64,000 bases of DNA from JBMDXB01 sp048594885 (GCA_048594885.1 JBMDXB010000111.1:1-64000), one strand, 5' to 3'. Positions 19,016-27,299 are shown, counted from the stretch's first letter. The notes: a model not told the origin generated them from the sequence alone. Program-made: numbers and translations.

Positions 19016-19895
19016 CGGCGGCGACCGGCTCCGCCGGGATCGGTGCCGTTTCGCGCAGCAGACCGACGCGGAGCAGCCGGGTGATGACGTCCTTCAGCTC
19101 GCGGCGGTCCACCACCATGTCCAGCATGCCGCGCTCGAGGAGGAATTCGCTGCGCTGAAAGCCTTCCGGCAGCTTCTGCCGGATTGTCTGCTCGATGACG
19201 CGCGGTCCCGCGAATCCGATGAGCGCGCGTGGCTCCGCGATGTTCACATCACCGAGCATCGCGAAGCTCGCGGTGACGCCGCCGGTGGTGGGATCCGTGA
19301 GAACGGAAATGTACGGCAGCCGGGCGCGATCGAGCCGTGCGAGCGCCGCGCTGATCTTGGCCATCTGCATCAGCGACAGCGCGCCTTCCATCATGCGCGC
19401 GCCGCCGGAGCACGAGACGATGACGACGGGCGACTGTCGCGCGATCGCCAGCTCGATGGCGCGCGTGATCTTCTCGCCGACGACGACGCCCATGCTGCCG
19501 CCGATGAAGCCGTACTCCATCGCCGCGACGACCGTCTCGACGCCGCCGATTCTGCCGGTCGCCGTGATCACCGCGTCCTTGAGGCCGGTCGCCTCGATGC
19601 TGGTGTCCAGCCGCTTCTGATATGGCTTGGTGTCGGTGAAGTGCAGCGGATCGATCGACATCAATCCCGAGTCGTGTTCCACCCACTCGCCGTCGAACAA
19701 CGTCCGCAGCCGCTCGGTGGCCGACAGCCGGAAGTGATGCCCGCACTTCGTGCAGACGCTCAGGCTGTTCGCGAGATCCTTGTTGTAGATGACTTGTCCG
19801 CACGACGGACACTTGACCCAGAGACCCTCAGGGACACGGCTGCTCTTGTCCGGGGGCGATTCGATCGGCTTGCGAGCCTTCTTGAACCACGCCAT
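18975..19895 (-). CDS. accD: Acetyl-CoA carboxylase carboxyltransferase subunit beta
   Basis: Transfers carboxyl from biotin to acetyl-CoA to make malonyl-CoA for fatty-acid synthesis, with AccA as partner. Start chosen at ATG 19895 (MAWFKKARKP), the usual family N-terminus; a frame extension to 19910 exists. The N-terminal zinc ribbon CPSCGQVIYNKDLANSLSVC plus TKCG carries four Cys (CX2C...CX2C). The crotonase-like core has GFIGGSMGVVVGEKI, SCSGGARMMEGALSL and LTDPTTGGVTASFAMLGD. The C-terminus has an Ala/Pro-rich tail. A TATGCT on the minus strand is exactly six bases before this ATG. accA is not in the window. Confidence 0.95.
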   Translation of the reverse strand: MAWFKKARKPIESPPDKSSRVPEGLWVKCPSCGQVIYNKDLANSLSVCTKCGHHFRLSATERLRTLFDGEWVEHDSGLMSIDPLHFTDTKPYQKRLDTSIEATGLKDAVITATGRIGGVETVVAAMEYGFIGGSMGVVVGEKITRAIELAIARQSPVVIVSCSGGARMMEGALSLMQMAKISAALARLDRARLPYISVLTDPTTGGVTASFAMLGDVNIAEPRALIGFAGPRVIEQTIRQKLPEGFQRSEFLLERGMLDMVVDRRELKDVITRLLRVGLLRETAPIPAEPVAAGAAAAAPGDTPSV

Positions 19896-19901
19896 AGGGG
19901 C

Positions 19902-19907
19902 AGCATA
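19902..19907 (-). promoter_or_regulatory. -10-like TATGCT six bases before accD ATG
   Basis: TATGCT-GCCCCT-ATG on the minus strand, in the 18-base gap after the deoxynucleoside kinase gene. It would place the start site at the accD initiation codon. Confidence 0.4.
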
Positions 19908-19913
19908 CACCGG

Positions 19914-20558
19914 TCACGCGCGCGGCACGTAGTAACGGGTGCCCTTGCCCATCGTCTTCAGCAGCCGCTCCAGATCGGTGAGCGCCTCCTCGCCCCACTG
20001 GAGATCGAGCTGCGATGTTTCGACGACGAGCAGCGGTGTGGCGTTGTAGTGGAAGAAGAAATGGTTGTAGGCCTCGTTCAGCTCCTGGATGTACTCGTCC
20101 TGCGGCGCGCGCATCTCCGGATTCTTCGAGCGCTCGCGCAGGCGCCGGCGCAGCACGTCGGTGGGAGACTGCAGATAGATGACGAGATCCGGCGGCCGCA
20201 CGTCTTCCGCGAGCAGCTCGTACAGCCGCTGGTAGATGAAGAGCTCGTTGTCGTCGAGGTTCAAGTACGCATAGATCTTGTCGCGGTCGAAGACGTAATC
20301 GGAGATGGTGAGCTGGCTGAAGAGATCGCTCTGTCGCAGCGCCACCTGCTGGCGATGGCGCGACAGCGTGAAAAAGAGCTGCGCCTGGAAGGCGGCGCCG
20401 GCCCGCTCGGCATAGAAGTCGGCGAGAAATGGATTCTCCGTCTCGTCCAGAACGACCGTGGCGTCGAGCCGCGCGCCCAGGCGGTCGGCGAGCAGCGATT
20501 TGCCCGAGCCGAGCGGTCCCTCGATCGCGAGGTAGCGGAAATCCAGGCTGGCGTTCAA
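19914..20558 (-). CDS. Deoxynucleoside kinase
   Basis: Phosphorylates deoxynucleosides for salvage. The P-loop AIEGPLGSGKSLLADRL opens the protein; then ETENPFLADFY, the substrate-site AQLFFTLSRHRQQ, SDYVFDRDKIYAYLNL (DRD/R-type motif) and the lid region RRRLRERSKNPEMR. This matches the dGK/dAK/dNK family. The reading frame is open to 20618, but that would overlap the divergent menC start; TTG at 20558 (LNASLDFRYLAIEG) puts the P-loop at the usual distance. A TATACT lies ten bases before the TTG. It is the first gene of the accD-folC-lptD series. Confidence 0.82.
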   Translation of the reverse strand: MNASLDFRYLAIEGPLGSGKSLLADRLGARLDATVVLDETENPFLADFYAERAGAAFQAQLFFTLSRHRQQVALRQSDLFSQLTISDYVFDRDKIYAYLNLDDNELFIYQRLYELLAEDVRPPDLVIYLQSPTDVLRRRLRERSKNPEMRAPQDEYIQELNEAYNHFFFHYNATPLLVVETSQLDLQWGEEALTDLERLLKTMGKGTRYYVPRA

Positions 20559-20598
20559 GGTCGCGCGAAGTATAGCCAAACGCGCCGGAGGATTGCGA

Positions 20599-20604
20599 TA
20601 GCAT
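20599..20604 (+). promoter_or_regulatory. -10-like TAGCAT six bases before menC GTG
   Basis: TAGCAT-TGTCCG-GTG in the 52-base divergent gap with the deoxynucleoside kinase. No ribosome-binding site precedes the GTG, consistent with a leaderless mRNA. Confidence 0.4.
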
Positions 20605-20610
20605 TGTCCG

Positions 20611-21735
20611 GTGCGCATCGAGCGGATCGAGCTGCGACTGCTCCGGCTTCCGCTCGTCCGCTTCTTCGAGACGAGCTTCGGTCGCGTGCACGAACGCTCG
20701 TTCCTGCTCGTGCGGGTGGAGGAGGACGGCGTCGAAGGCTGGGGCGAGTGCGTCGCGGACGCGAATCCCTACTACAGCTACGAAACGACGCGCACGGCCT
20801 GGCACGTCATCGCCGAGTTCATCGCGCCGCTCGTGCTCGGTCGCGAATTTGCGCACCCGTCGGCTGTGTTCGACGCGCTCCACGGCATCCGCGGGCACAA
20901 CATGGCGAAGGCCGCCGTCGAAATGGCCGCCTGGGATCTGTTCGCGAGAGAGCAGCAGCAACCGCTCGCGGAAGTTCTCGGTGGTGAACCGGCGACGATT
21001 GCCGCCGGCATCGCATCAGGCGTCTCGATTGGCATCCAGGATTCGCTCGAACAGCTCGCCGAGCGCGTCGCCATCGAGCTGGCGGCGGGCTACCGGCGCG
21101 TGAAAATCAAGATCAAGCCGGGATGGGACGTCGCCGCCGTCCGGCTGCTGCGCGAACGATTCGGTGCGATTCCGCTGATGGTCGACGCCAACGCCGCGTA
21201 CCACCTCGAGGCCGCGGCGCACCTTGCGGCGCTCGATCCGTTCGAACTGCTGATGATCGAGCAGCCGCTCGACTACGACGATCTTCGCGATCACGCGACG
21301 CTGCAGCGGCAGATCCGCACGCCCATCTGCCTCGACGAGTCGATTCACACGGTTCGCGCGGCCGTCGAAGCCATCGAGCTCGACGCCTGCCGGATCATCA
21401 ACATCAAGCCGGGCCGCGTCGGTGGGCACGCGGAGTCGATCCGGCTCCACCATCTCGCGCGGCAGCACGCGATTCCGGTCTGGCACGGCGGCATGCTCGA
21501 AAGCGGCGTCGGCCGCGCGCACAACATCCACCTTTCGACCCTCCCGAATTTCACGCTCCCGGGAGACGTCGCGGCGAGCCGGCGCTATTACGCGCCCGAT
21601 CTCATCGATCCGGAAATCGAGGTCCGGCCGGACGGCACGATCCCCGTGCCCTCGGCGCCCGGCATCGGTGTCCACATCGTCATGGATCGCGTCGAGGCCG
21701 CCACTGAGGAGCGACTGGAGCTGCACGCAGAGTGA
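20611..21735 (+). CDS. menC: o-Succinylbenzoate synthase (enolase superfamily; possibly N-acylamino-acid racemase)
   Basis: 374 aa, GTG start. In menaquinone synthesis MenC dehydrates SHCHC to o-succinylbenzoate; close relatives racemise N-acylamino acids. Enolase-superfamily catalytic residues: the VKIKIK lysines (about 165-169), metal ligands D192 (VDAN), E217 (MIEQPL) and D242 (CLDES), and K266 (INIKPGRVGG). HGGMLESGVGRAHN is typical of the MenC/NAAAR branch. No other men genes are in the window, so the dual assignment stays open. It overlaps the next gene by four bases (GTGA). Confidence 0.85.
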   Translation: MRIERIELRLLRLPLVRFFETSFGRVHERSFLLVRVEEDGVEGWGECVADANPYYSYETTRTAWHVIAEFIAPLVLGREFAHPSAVFDALHGIRGHNMAKAAVEMAAWDLFAREQQQPLAEVLGGEPATIAAGIASGVSIGIQDSLEQLAERVAIELAAGYRRVKIKIKPGWDVAAVRLLRERFGAIPLMVDANAAYHLEAAAHLAALDPFELLMIEQPLDYDDLRDHATLQRQIRTPICLDESIHTVRAAVEAIELDACRIINIKPGRVGGHAESIRLHHLARQHAIPVWHGGMLESGVGRAHNIHLSTLPNFTLPGDVAASRRYYAPDLIDPEIEVRPDGTIPVPSAPGIGVHIVMDRVEAATEERLELHAE

Positions 21736-23927
21736 ACACGCGCATGAATCAGCGAACGAACACCGTGAGGTTCCTGTGCGGCGCGCTGCTGGCGGTCGCC
21801 GCCGCCGGTTGTGCGACCGCGCCGCCCGCTCCGCCGCCGGCACCTGTCATCACCTTCGAGCAGAAGATGGCGTGGATCCTCCAGCTCGAAGATCAACGGA
21901 TCCTTCGTACACCGCTGCCGCCGCCCGTGGCGCCGCCCGTCGCGACAGCGAAAGGGCGCCCCACACCTCCGCCGCCGCCGCCCACATCGTCGCCCGACCT
22001 CGCGGTGCTGGTCACCGATTCGGAGCCGCGAGTGCGGCGCCGCGCGGCACTCGCTGTCGGACGCGTCGGCCTGCCCGACGGCGTCGCGATCCTCGTTCCA
22101 CTGCTGGGCGACGGGGATTCAGACGTCCGGCAGATGGCGGCGTTCGCGCTGGGGTCAATTGGCGTTGCGCTCGAGGAAGGCACGCCCCGCGTGCACCCGT
22201 CGCTTGCGCCGGCCGTCAGTCCGCTCACGGGGGCGCTCGGCGACGGCGACCCGCTCGTGCGCGGACGTGCCGCCGAAGCGCTCGGGCAGATTGGCGCTCG
22301 CGAAGCGGCGGACGCCATCGGCCAGCTCGCCGCCGAGTACGGCAGGCTGCCGACCGTCACCGCGATGCAGCCGGACGACGAGAGATGGCCGGCGTCGCCG
22401 GAGGCCGACGCATTCCGGTTGGCGCTGTTCGCGCTGGTGCGCCTGCGCGCGTACGAGCCGTTGGCGGCAGCGGTGCTCGATCAGGGCGGCCGGCCGATCA
22501 GCACGTGGTGGCCGGTCGCCTTCGCACTGCAACGCATCGGCGACCGCCGTGCCGGACCCGCCCTGCGTCAGCTCCTGACGACGCCGGGACGATACACGGC
22601 ATCATTTGCGGCACGCGGCCTCGGCGCGCTGAAGGATCCCTCGGCGGCCCCCTCGCTGCTGCCGCTGCTCGATACCGCTCGGTACCCTCTCGAAGTCGTC
22701 GTGTCGGCAATCCGCTCGGTGGCGGCACTCGGTTCGCGCGAAGCCGTCGCGCCGCTGAGCAAAATGGTGATGTCGGCCGACATTCATCCGAATCTGCGCC
22801 TCGAGGCGGTCGGCGCGCTCGGCGTGCTGCGCTCGGCCGATTCGCAGCCGGTGATCGAGGAACTGCTCAGCGACCCGTGGCCCACATTGCGTGCCGCGGC
22901 GTTGCGGGCGGCCGCGGCGCTCGACCACGAGGCATTCCTCTTGATCCTCTCCGGGCTCGACCCCGATCCGCACTGGACGGTACGAGCGGCGCTCGCGGAG
23001 ACCCTCGGGTCGCTGCCGCCTGAAACGGCGGCGCCGCGCCTTCGGGAAATGCTCGCCGACGACGACAAGCGTGTCGTTGCGGCCGTCATCGGTGCGTTGG
23101 CGCGCGTCCGCGCGCCGGCATTGACGCCGATGCTGCTCGAGCGGTTGAAAGATCCCGATCCGGCGGTGCGCGAAGCGGCGATTCGTGCGCTCGGCGGCCT
23201 CAAGGCGCCGGACGGACAAGCCGCGCTCCGCGCCGCATTCGCCGCGGCGCAGGCGGATGCATCAGACGCAACGAGAATCGCCGCGCTTGGCGCGCTGGCC
23301 GAGTACGGCGCGGCGGCGGCCGACGTGTTGAAGCAGGCACTCGCAGACCGGGACTGGGCCGTCCGTCTGCGTGCGGCGGCGCTGCTGTCCCGCATCGATC
23401 CGTCGACCGATTACCGGCAGGCGATCCGGCCGGCACCGGGGCATCCGCTTTCCACCTACGCCGACCCGCAGCTCATTTCGCCATCGACATCGCCGCACGC
23501 GTTCATCGATACGTCCCGTGGCACCATCGAGATCGAACTGGCGGTGCTCGACGCGCCGCAGACGGCGCGCAATTTCAGCGCCCTCGCATCAAAGGGGTAC
23601 TTCAACGGCTTCGCGTTCCACCGCGTCGTGCCGAACTTCGTGATTCAGGATGGCGACCCGCGCGGCGATGGCAGCGGAGGCCCCGGTTACACGATCCGCG
23701 ATGAACTCAATATGCGGCCGTACGTCCGGGGCACCCTGGGCATGGCGCTGTCGGGCCGCGACGACGCGGGCAGCCAGTTCTTCATCACCCATTCGCCGCA
23801 GCCGCACCTCGATGGCCGCTACACGGTGTTCGGTCACGTCGTGCAGGGCATGGACGTCGTCGATCGGATTCAGCAGGGGGATGTGGTGGAGCGCGTGAGG
23901 ATCTGGGACGGCAAGAACATGAAGTAG
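21732..23927 (+). CDS. HEAT-repeat / cyclophilin fusion, predicted lipoprotein
   Basis: 731 aa, GTG start overlapping the menC stop. The N-terminal signal VRFLCGALLAVAAAGC has a lipobox-like Cys (about residue 26), then a Pro-rich linker, about ten HEAT-type helical repeats (about 85-545, for example DSEPRVRRRAALAVGRVG, GDSDVRQMAAFALGSIG, DPDPAVREAAIRALGGL) and a C-terminal cyclophilin domain (about 575-731; FIDTSRGTIEIEL, FHRVVPNFVIQDGDPRG, GMALSGRDDAGSQFFITHSP, FGHVVQGMDVVD). It probably acts as a periplasmic membrane-anchored prolyl isomerase whose HEAT solenoid recruits clients (inference). A strong hairpin terminator follows. Confidence 0.88.
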   Translation: MNTRMNQRTNTVRFLCGALLAVAAAGCATAPPAPPPAPVITFEQKMAWILQLEDQRILRTPLPPPVAPPVATAKGRPTPPPPPPTSSPDLAVLVTDSEPRVRRRAALAVGRVGLPDGVAILVPLLGDGDSDVRQMAAFALGSIGVALEEGTPRVHPSLAPAVSPLTGALGDGDPLVRGRAAEALGQIGAREAADAIGQLAAEYGRLPTVTAMQPDDERWPASPEADAFRLALFALVRLRAYEPLAAAVLDQGGRPISTWWPVAFALQRIGDRRAGPALRQLLTTPGRYTASFAARGLGALKDPSAAPSLLPLLDTARYPLEVVVSAIRSVAALGSREAVAPLSKMVMSADIHPNLRLEAVGALGVLRSADSQPVIEELLSDPWPTLRAAALRAAAALDHEAFLLILSGLDPDPHWTVRAALAETLGSLPPETAAPRLREMLADDDKRVVAAVIGALARVRAPALTPMLLERLKDPDPAVREAAIRALGGLKAPDGQAALRAAFAAAQADASDATRIAALGALAEYGAAAADVLKQALADRDWAVRLRAAALLSRIDPSTDYRQAIRPAPGHPLSTYADPQLISPSTSPHAFIDTSRGTIEIELAVLDAPQTARNFSALASKGYFNGFAFHRVVPNFVIQDGDPRGDGSGGPGYTIRDELNMRPYVRGTLGMALSGRDDAGSQFFITHSPQPHLDGRYTVFGHVVQGMDVVDRIQQGDVVERVRIWDGKNMK

Positions 23928-23953
23928 CGCGCGTGCGCACGTACAAAGCAAAA

Positions 23954-23978
23954 GGGGGCGACGGCCGCCCCCTTTTTT
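23954..23978. terminator. Bidirectional rho-independent terminator
   Basis: GGGGGCG (23954-23960), loop ACGGC, CGCCCCC (23966-23972), followed by TTTTTT on the plus strand and by TTTT on the minus strand. It ends the HEAT-cyclophilin transcript and, from the other side, the downstream micropeptide gene. Confidence 0.9.
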
Positions 23979-23993
23979 AGCGGGTGAGTGGGC

Positions 23994-24047
23994 TTACCGC
24001 TTCTTGCCGCCCTTCTTCTTCCCGCCCTTGGCCGTCTTCTTCGCCAT
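23994..24047 (-). CDS. Lys-rich 17-aa micropeptide, copy 1
   Basis: The minus strand from ATG 24047 to TAA encodes MAKKTAKGGKKKGGKKR: nine basic residues, no acidic residue. The same peptide is encoded 240 bases upstream by copy 2, with six synonymous base changes and no amino-acid change. A G-rich GGGGGGA stretch before the ATG may serve as a weak ribosome-binding site. The frame also extends seven codons upstream to an ATG at 24068. It is followed by a hairpin terminator. Composition suggests nucleic-acid binding, similar in style to basic histone-like tails, but no family is recognised. Confidence 0.75.
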   Translation of the reverse strand: MAKKTAKGGKKKGGKKR

Positions 24048-24235
24048 TGCGCTTATCCCCCCCTTCATCGTGGGATCCGGTTTGCGAGGAGCTGTCACCG
24101 CAACCGCAGCGCCGCTGCCTCCTGGCACGCCGGCCTGCCTCTGTCGGCGCTCGTCGCCTCTTTGCGTTAACTCCCGCGGCAGTGTGTCGCGTGTGATGTC
24201 GTGAGCGCGATCAGGTGGGGCGGGAGATTCGGCAT
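24048..24235. other. Gap between the two micropeptide genes
   Basis: About 190 bases with no convincing promoter or other gene. Copy 1 may depend on a weak promoter here or on readthrough past the copy-2 terminator. Confidence 0.5.
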
Positions 24236-24236
24236 C

Positions 24237-24269
24237 AAAAAAGTGGGGGTGTCAGCTCTCGACACCCCC
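24237..24269 (-). terminator. Terminator after micropeptide copy 2
   Basis: On the minus strand GGGGGTGTC, a 7-nt loop, GACACCCCC (24269-24245), then AC and TTTTTT (24242-24237). A 9-bp perfect stem with U-tract, 18 bases after the copy-2 stop codon. Confidence 0.9.
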
Positions 24270-24286
24270 GGACCGGTAGGCGGCGC

Positions 24287-24340
24287 TTAGCGCTTCTTCC
24301 CGCCCTTTTTCTTGCCGCCCTTCGCAGTCTTCTTCGCCAT
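24287..24340 (-). CDS. Lys-rich 17-aa micropeptide, copy 2
   Basis: Encodes the same MAKKTAKGGKKKGGKKR as copy 1. Expression signals are excellent: AGGAGGAATA directly before the ATG, a near-consensus sigma-70 promoter about 100 bases upstream, a structured leader and a strong terminator. Compared with copy 1, codons 5, 6, 9, 11, 14 and 17 differ only synonymously. That pattern means the peptide, not just the DNA or RNA, is under selection. Net charge about +9. Function unknown; candidates are nucleoid, RNA or ribosome binding, or neutralisation of polyanions. Confidence 0.85.
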   Translation of the reverse strand: MAKKTAKGGKKKGGKKR

Positions 24341-24429
24341 TATTCCTCCTTGGAATGTGGCAGCTCAGCTGTGTTACCGGTTCCCCGAGGGTTACAACAG
24401 GTGGGCTGAGCGATCCACCCTCATACAAG
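24341..24429 (-). promoter_or_regulatory. Structured leader of micropeptide copy 2
   Basis: Contains two helices that cannot form together: GGTGG/CCACC (24400-24404 with 24415-24419) and GAGGGT/ACCCTC (24387-24392 with 24417-24422). There is also the palindrome CAGCTCAGCTG at 24361-24371. A regulatory switch is possible but unproven. Confidence 0.4.
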
Positions 24430-24435
24430 ATGTAG

Positions 24436-24463
24436 ATTATGGATGAGAAAAATCGACTGTCAA
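24436..24463 (-). promoter_or_regulatory. Sigma-70 promoter of micropeptide copy 2
   Basis: Minus strand TTGACA (24463-24458), 16-base spacer, CATAAT (24441-24436). Start site expected near 24429, leaving a leader of about 90 nt before the AGGAGG ribosome-binding site. Confidence 0.8.
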
Positions 24464-24574
24464 GCACAAAGTGAACGAAATGTCAAAATCCTGCACACAA
24501 AAATTGTCGGTGCGAGCGTGTGAATGCTGTAGTGCGCGCGCGATCACGTCGCGCGTCGTGATGCGTGCGTGGAG

Positions 24575-26098
24575 TTACTTCGACGAGAGCCGCGCGAGCG
24601 CCCGCGACGCGGTGGTGCGCGTCTCCGCGCCGGCGCCGAACAGCGTCGATGCGGCGCGATAGCAGGTGATGGCGCGGTCGCGACGGCCCGCACGCTCGTG
24701 CAGGCGCGCGGCTTCGAGGTAGGCGGCGCCGACGATCGGCGGCGGAGCGCTGCGCGCGCCGCGCGTCGCCAGCTCGAATTGCGTCAGTGCGTCCGCATCG
24801 TCTTTCGCCGCCTGCAGCACGCGCCCGTAGCGATAGTGCGCGACCGGATCCGCGCTGTTCAGCGCGAGCGAACGCTCGAGCGCGGATGCCGCCGCGGCGT
24901 TCTCGTGCCGCTCGAAACGGCGCCAGCCCTCGAGTGACAGCCGGAACCCCTCGGCACGGCGCGGGTCGGGCGCGCGGCGCTGCCGTTCGTTCGCCTGCTC
25001 GCGGACGTCGAAGGAATCGATCGAGGGTGTTGCCGCGATCGCCGAACGATACGCGGCGACCGCTTCCTTCCTGTTGCCCAGTCGATCGTGGGCCTCACCG
25101 AGCTCGAGGTAGGCGAGCGCCAGCGACGAGTGCGGCGCCCGCGGCTTCATCGCGACGACGGCGGACAACTGATCGAGGGCGAGATCGGTCTGGTGCAGCG
25201 CGTCGAGCTGCCGGGCGATTCCCAGCCGCGCCTGCACTTCGGCGATCGCGGCAGCGTTCGTCCGTTTCTCGCGCGCGGAGGCGAGGAGCGAGCGCCACGT
25301 CGCGAGGCTTGCCGTGATGTCGTGCTGATAGCGCTCCTGGATGTCGGCGATCTGCATCGGGAACAGCGGATTGGCGGGGTAACGATCGTGCAGCTCCTCG
25401 AGCAGCTGAAGGGCGCGGTCGGTTCGGCGCTCGTACCACAAGTAGATGATGTGAAGCTGGTAGTCCGCCTCGCCTTGCAGCAGGCGCCCTTTGTTGCGGG
25501 CGCGCAGCATCTCGCGCAGCCCTTCGTCCTTGTCGCCGCCCGGCAGCAGCAGCAGGAAGCGCAGGATCCTCGCCGCCGTCGGCGCGACGTCGGCATAGTA
25601 CTTGTACATCCCCAGGCCGAAGTAGGCGTCGTCGAAGGACGGGTCGAACTCGATGGCCGTCTCGAGCGCGTTCCGGATTCGCTTGCCGTCGCGCGCCGCA
25701 GCGAGCTTCTCGCCGCGAAGCACCCGCCACTGCACGCGCACCGCGTACGCGGCGCCGTGGTAGAACCACGCCTCGGCGTCACGAGGCGCTCGATCGGTCC
25801 AGGTCTCAGTCGACCGCAGCGCGCGATCGACGCCTTCCATGAAGGAGGCATCGAGCGCACGGCTCTCAGGGTCGAGCAGGATGTGCCACCAGCGCGCGGT
25901 CGCGCGCAGCACGTCGCATGCCTCTTCAGGCGCCGGCGGGCACGCTCGCTGAAGCTCCGCCTCGGCCTGATCGAATCGCGCGTCGAGAATGAGGTTGTAG
26001 ACGCGCGACAGCCCTTCGACGCCCCGGGGACCTTGCGGAGAAGCGGCGGCGACCCGCGTCGCCGTCAGCAGGAGAACGGGCAGGCCCCAGTTCGTCAT
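24575..26098 (-). CDS. Tetratricopeptide-repeat protein with signal peptide
   Basis: 507 aa. A short hydrophobic N-terminus (LPVLLLTATRVAAAS) suggests export. At least seven TPR-like helical pairs follow, for example AWFYHGAAYAVRVQWRVLRG, AYFGLGMYKYYADVAP, YQLHIIYLWYERRTDRALQLLEEL, LALAYLELGEAHDRLGNRKEAVAAYRSAI and VAHYRYGRVLQAAKDDADALTQFE. No enzymatic domain. The ATG lies 13 bases after the ddl stop, so the two are probably co-transcribed. It is likely a periplasmic scaffold, function unknown. The divergent and downstream region holds the micropeptide promoter. Confidence 0.85.
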   Translation of the reverse strand: MTNWGLPVLLLTATRVAAASPQGPRGVEGLSRVYNLILDARFDQAEAELQRACPPAPEEACDVLRATARWWHILLDPESRALDASFMEGVDRALRSTETWTDRAPRDAEAWFYHGAAYAVRVQWRVLRGEKLAAARDGKRIRNALETAIEFDPSFDDAYFGLGMYKYYADVAPTAARILRFLLLLPGGDKDEGLREMLRARNKGRLLQGEADYQLHIIYLWYERRTDRALQLLEELHDRYPANPLFPMQIADIQERYQHDITASLATWRSLLASAREKRTNAAAIAEVQARLGIARQLDALHQTDLALDQLSAVVAMKPRAPHSSLALAYLELGEAHDRLGNRKEAVAAYRSAIAATPSIDSFDVREQANERQRRAPDPRRAEGFRLSLEGWRRFERHENAAAASALERSLALNSADPVAHYRYGRVLQAAKDDADALTQFELATRGARSAPPPIVGAAYLEAARLHERAGRRDRAITCYRAASTLFGAGAETRTTASRALARLSSK

Positions 26099-26111
26099 GG
26101 GGTGTGGACCA

Positions 26112-27272
26112 TCAGGTGACGCTCGTTCGCAGGCTTTGCTTTTCGGCGTGGCGCTCGCGCGCGAGCTCGATCAACCGGTCGAGGAGCGCTGGATAGTCGA
26201 GGCCGCTCGCGTTCCACAGCTTCGAGTACATGCTGATGGTCGTGAACCCCGGGATCGTGTTCACCTCGTTGACGAACACCCGGCCGGTCGAGCGCGACAC
26301 CAGGAAATCCACGCGCGCCATGCCGGCGCAATCGATCGCCTGAAACGCCGCGATCGCCAGCCTCCGAATCTCGTCCGCGAGCGATTCCTGCAGCTCCGCC
26401 GGAATAATGATGCGCGAGGCGCTATCGATGTATTTCGCCTCGTAGTCGTAGAACTCGCGCGACGGGATCACCTCGCCGGCCACCGACGCCTGCGGATCGT
26501 CGTTGCCGAGCACGGCGCACTCGATCTCGCGCGCCTCCCGGACCGCCGTTTCGACGACGATCTTGCGATCGAATTCCGCGGCGACGTCCATCGCCGTCGC
26601 CAGTTCCTCCGGCGTCTTCGCCTTCGAGATGCCGACGCTCGACCCGAGGTTGGCAGGCTTCACGAACATGGGGAACGGAAGCGCGGCCTGAAGCTCCGCG
26701 AGCACGCCGTCGCGCCGCCGCTCCCAGTCGCGGCGCATCGCGACGCGGTAATCGCAGATCGGCAGACCCCTGGCGGCGAACACCAGCTTCATCAGCGCCT
26801 TGTCCATGCCGACCGACGACGCAAGGACTCCCGCGCCGACGTATGGGACGTTCGCGAGCTCGAGGAGTCCCTGGATGGTGCCGTCCTCGCCGTACGGTCC
26901 GTGCAGCACCGGAAAGATGACGTCGAGATTCAGGCCCGTGACCATCGCCTGCCCGTCGTCATTGCGGCCGGCGCCGCGGCGTTCGATCGAGAGGATCGTC
27001 TCCTCGCTCGGATGCGCGACGAGATGCACTTCACGGCCGCTGCGTGCGGGGCGCGCTGCTTCGAGGCGCGCCTGCTCGATCACTTCGCCGGCCGACATCG
27101 CGGTCGGCGGGCGATCGACGATCGCCCAACGGCCGTCCTTGTCGATGCGGATGGGAATCGGGTCGTAGCGGCTCCGGTCCAGGTTCGCAATGACCGCCGC
27201 CGCGGACGCCAGCGAGACCTCATGCTCTCCGGAACGGCCGCCGTACAACACACCCACGCGGAGACGCTTCAC
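26112..27272 (-). CDS. ddl: D-alanine--D-alanine ligase
   Basis: ATP-grasp enzyme joining two D-Ala for peptidoglycan precursors. 386 aa from the GTG at 27272, which encodes VKRLRVGVLYGGRSGEHEVSLASA, the typical start. Key elements: FPVLHGPYGEDGTIQGLLEL, GSSVGISKA in the ATP loop, YDYEAKYIDSASR (omega-loop) and ARVDFLV...FVNEVNTIPGFTTISMYSKLW (metal-binding Glu/Asn). An upstream frame reaching 27854 is only the shadow of tgt. TATCCT on the minus strand lies six bases before the GTG, and no ribosome-binding site is seen. Confidence 0.95.
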   Translation of the reverse strand: MKRLRVGVLYGGRSGEHEVSLASAAAVIANLDRSRYDPIPIRIDKDGRWAIVDRPPTAMSAGEVIEQARLEAARPARSGREVHLVAHPSEETILSIERRGAGRNDDGQAMVTGLNLDVIFPVLHGPYGEDGTIQGLLELANVPYVGAGVLASSVGMDKALMKLVFAARGLPICDYRVAMRRDWERRRDGVLAELQAALPFPMFVKPANLGSSVGISKAKTPEELATAMDVAAEFDRKIVVETAVREAREIECAVLGNDDPQASVAGEVIPSREFYDYEAKYIDSASRIIIPAELQESLADEIRRLAIAAFQAIDCAGMARVDFLVSRSTGRVFVNEVNTIPGFTTISMYSKLWNASGLDYPALLDRLIELARERHAEKQSLRTSVT

Positions 27273-27278
27273 ACGTAA

Positions 27279-27284
27279 AGGATA
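27279..27284 (-). promoter_or_regulatory. -10-like TATCCT six bases before ddl GTG
   Basis: TATCCT-TTACGT-GTG on the minus strand in the 39-base divergent gap with tgt; supports initiation at the GTG as a leaderless transcript. Confidence 0.4.
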
Positions 27285-27299
27285 CAGGAGACGCCACGG

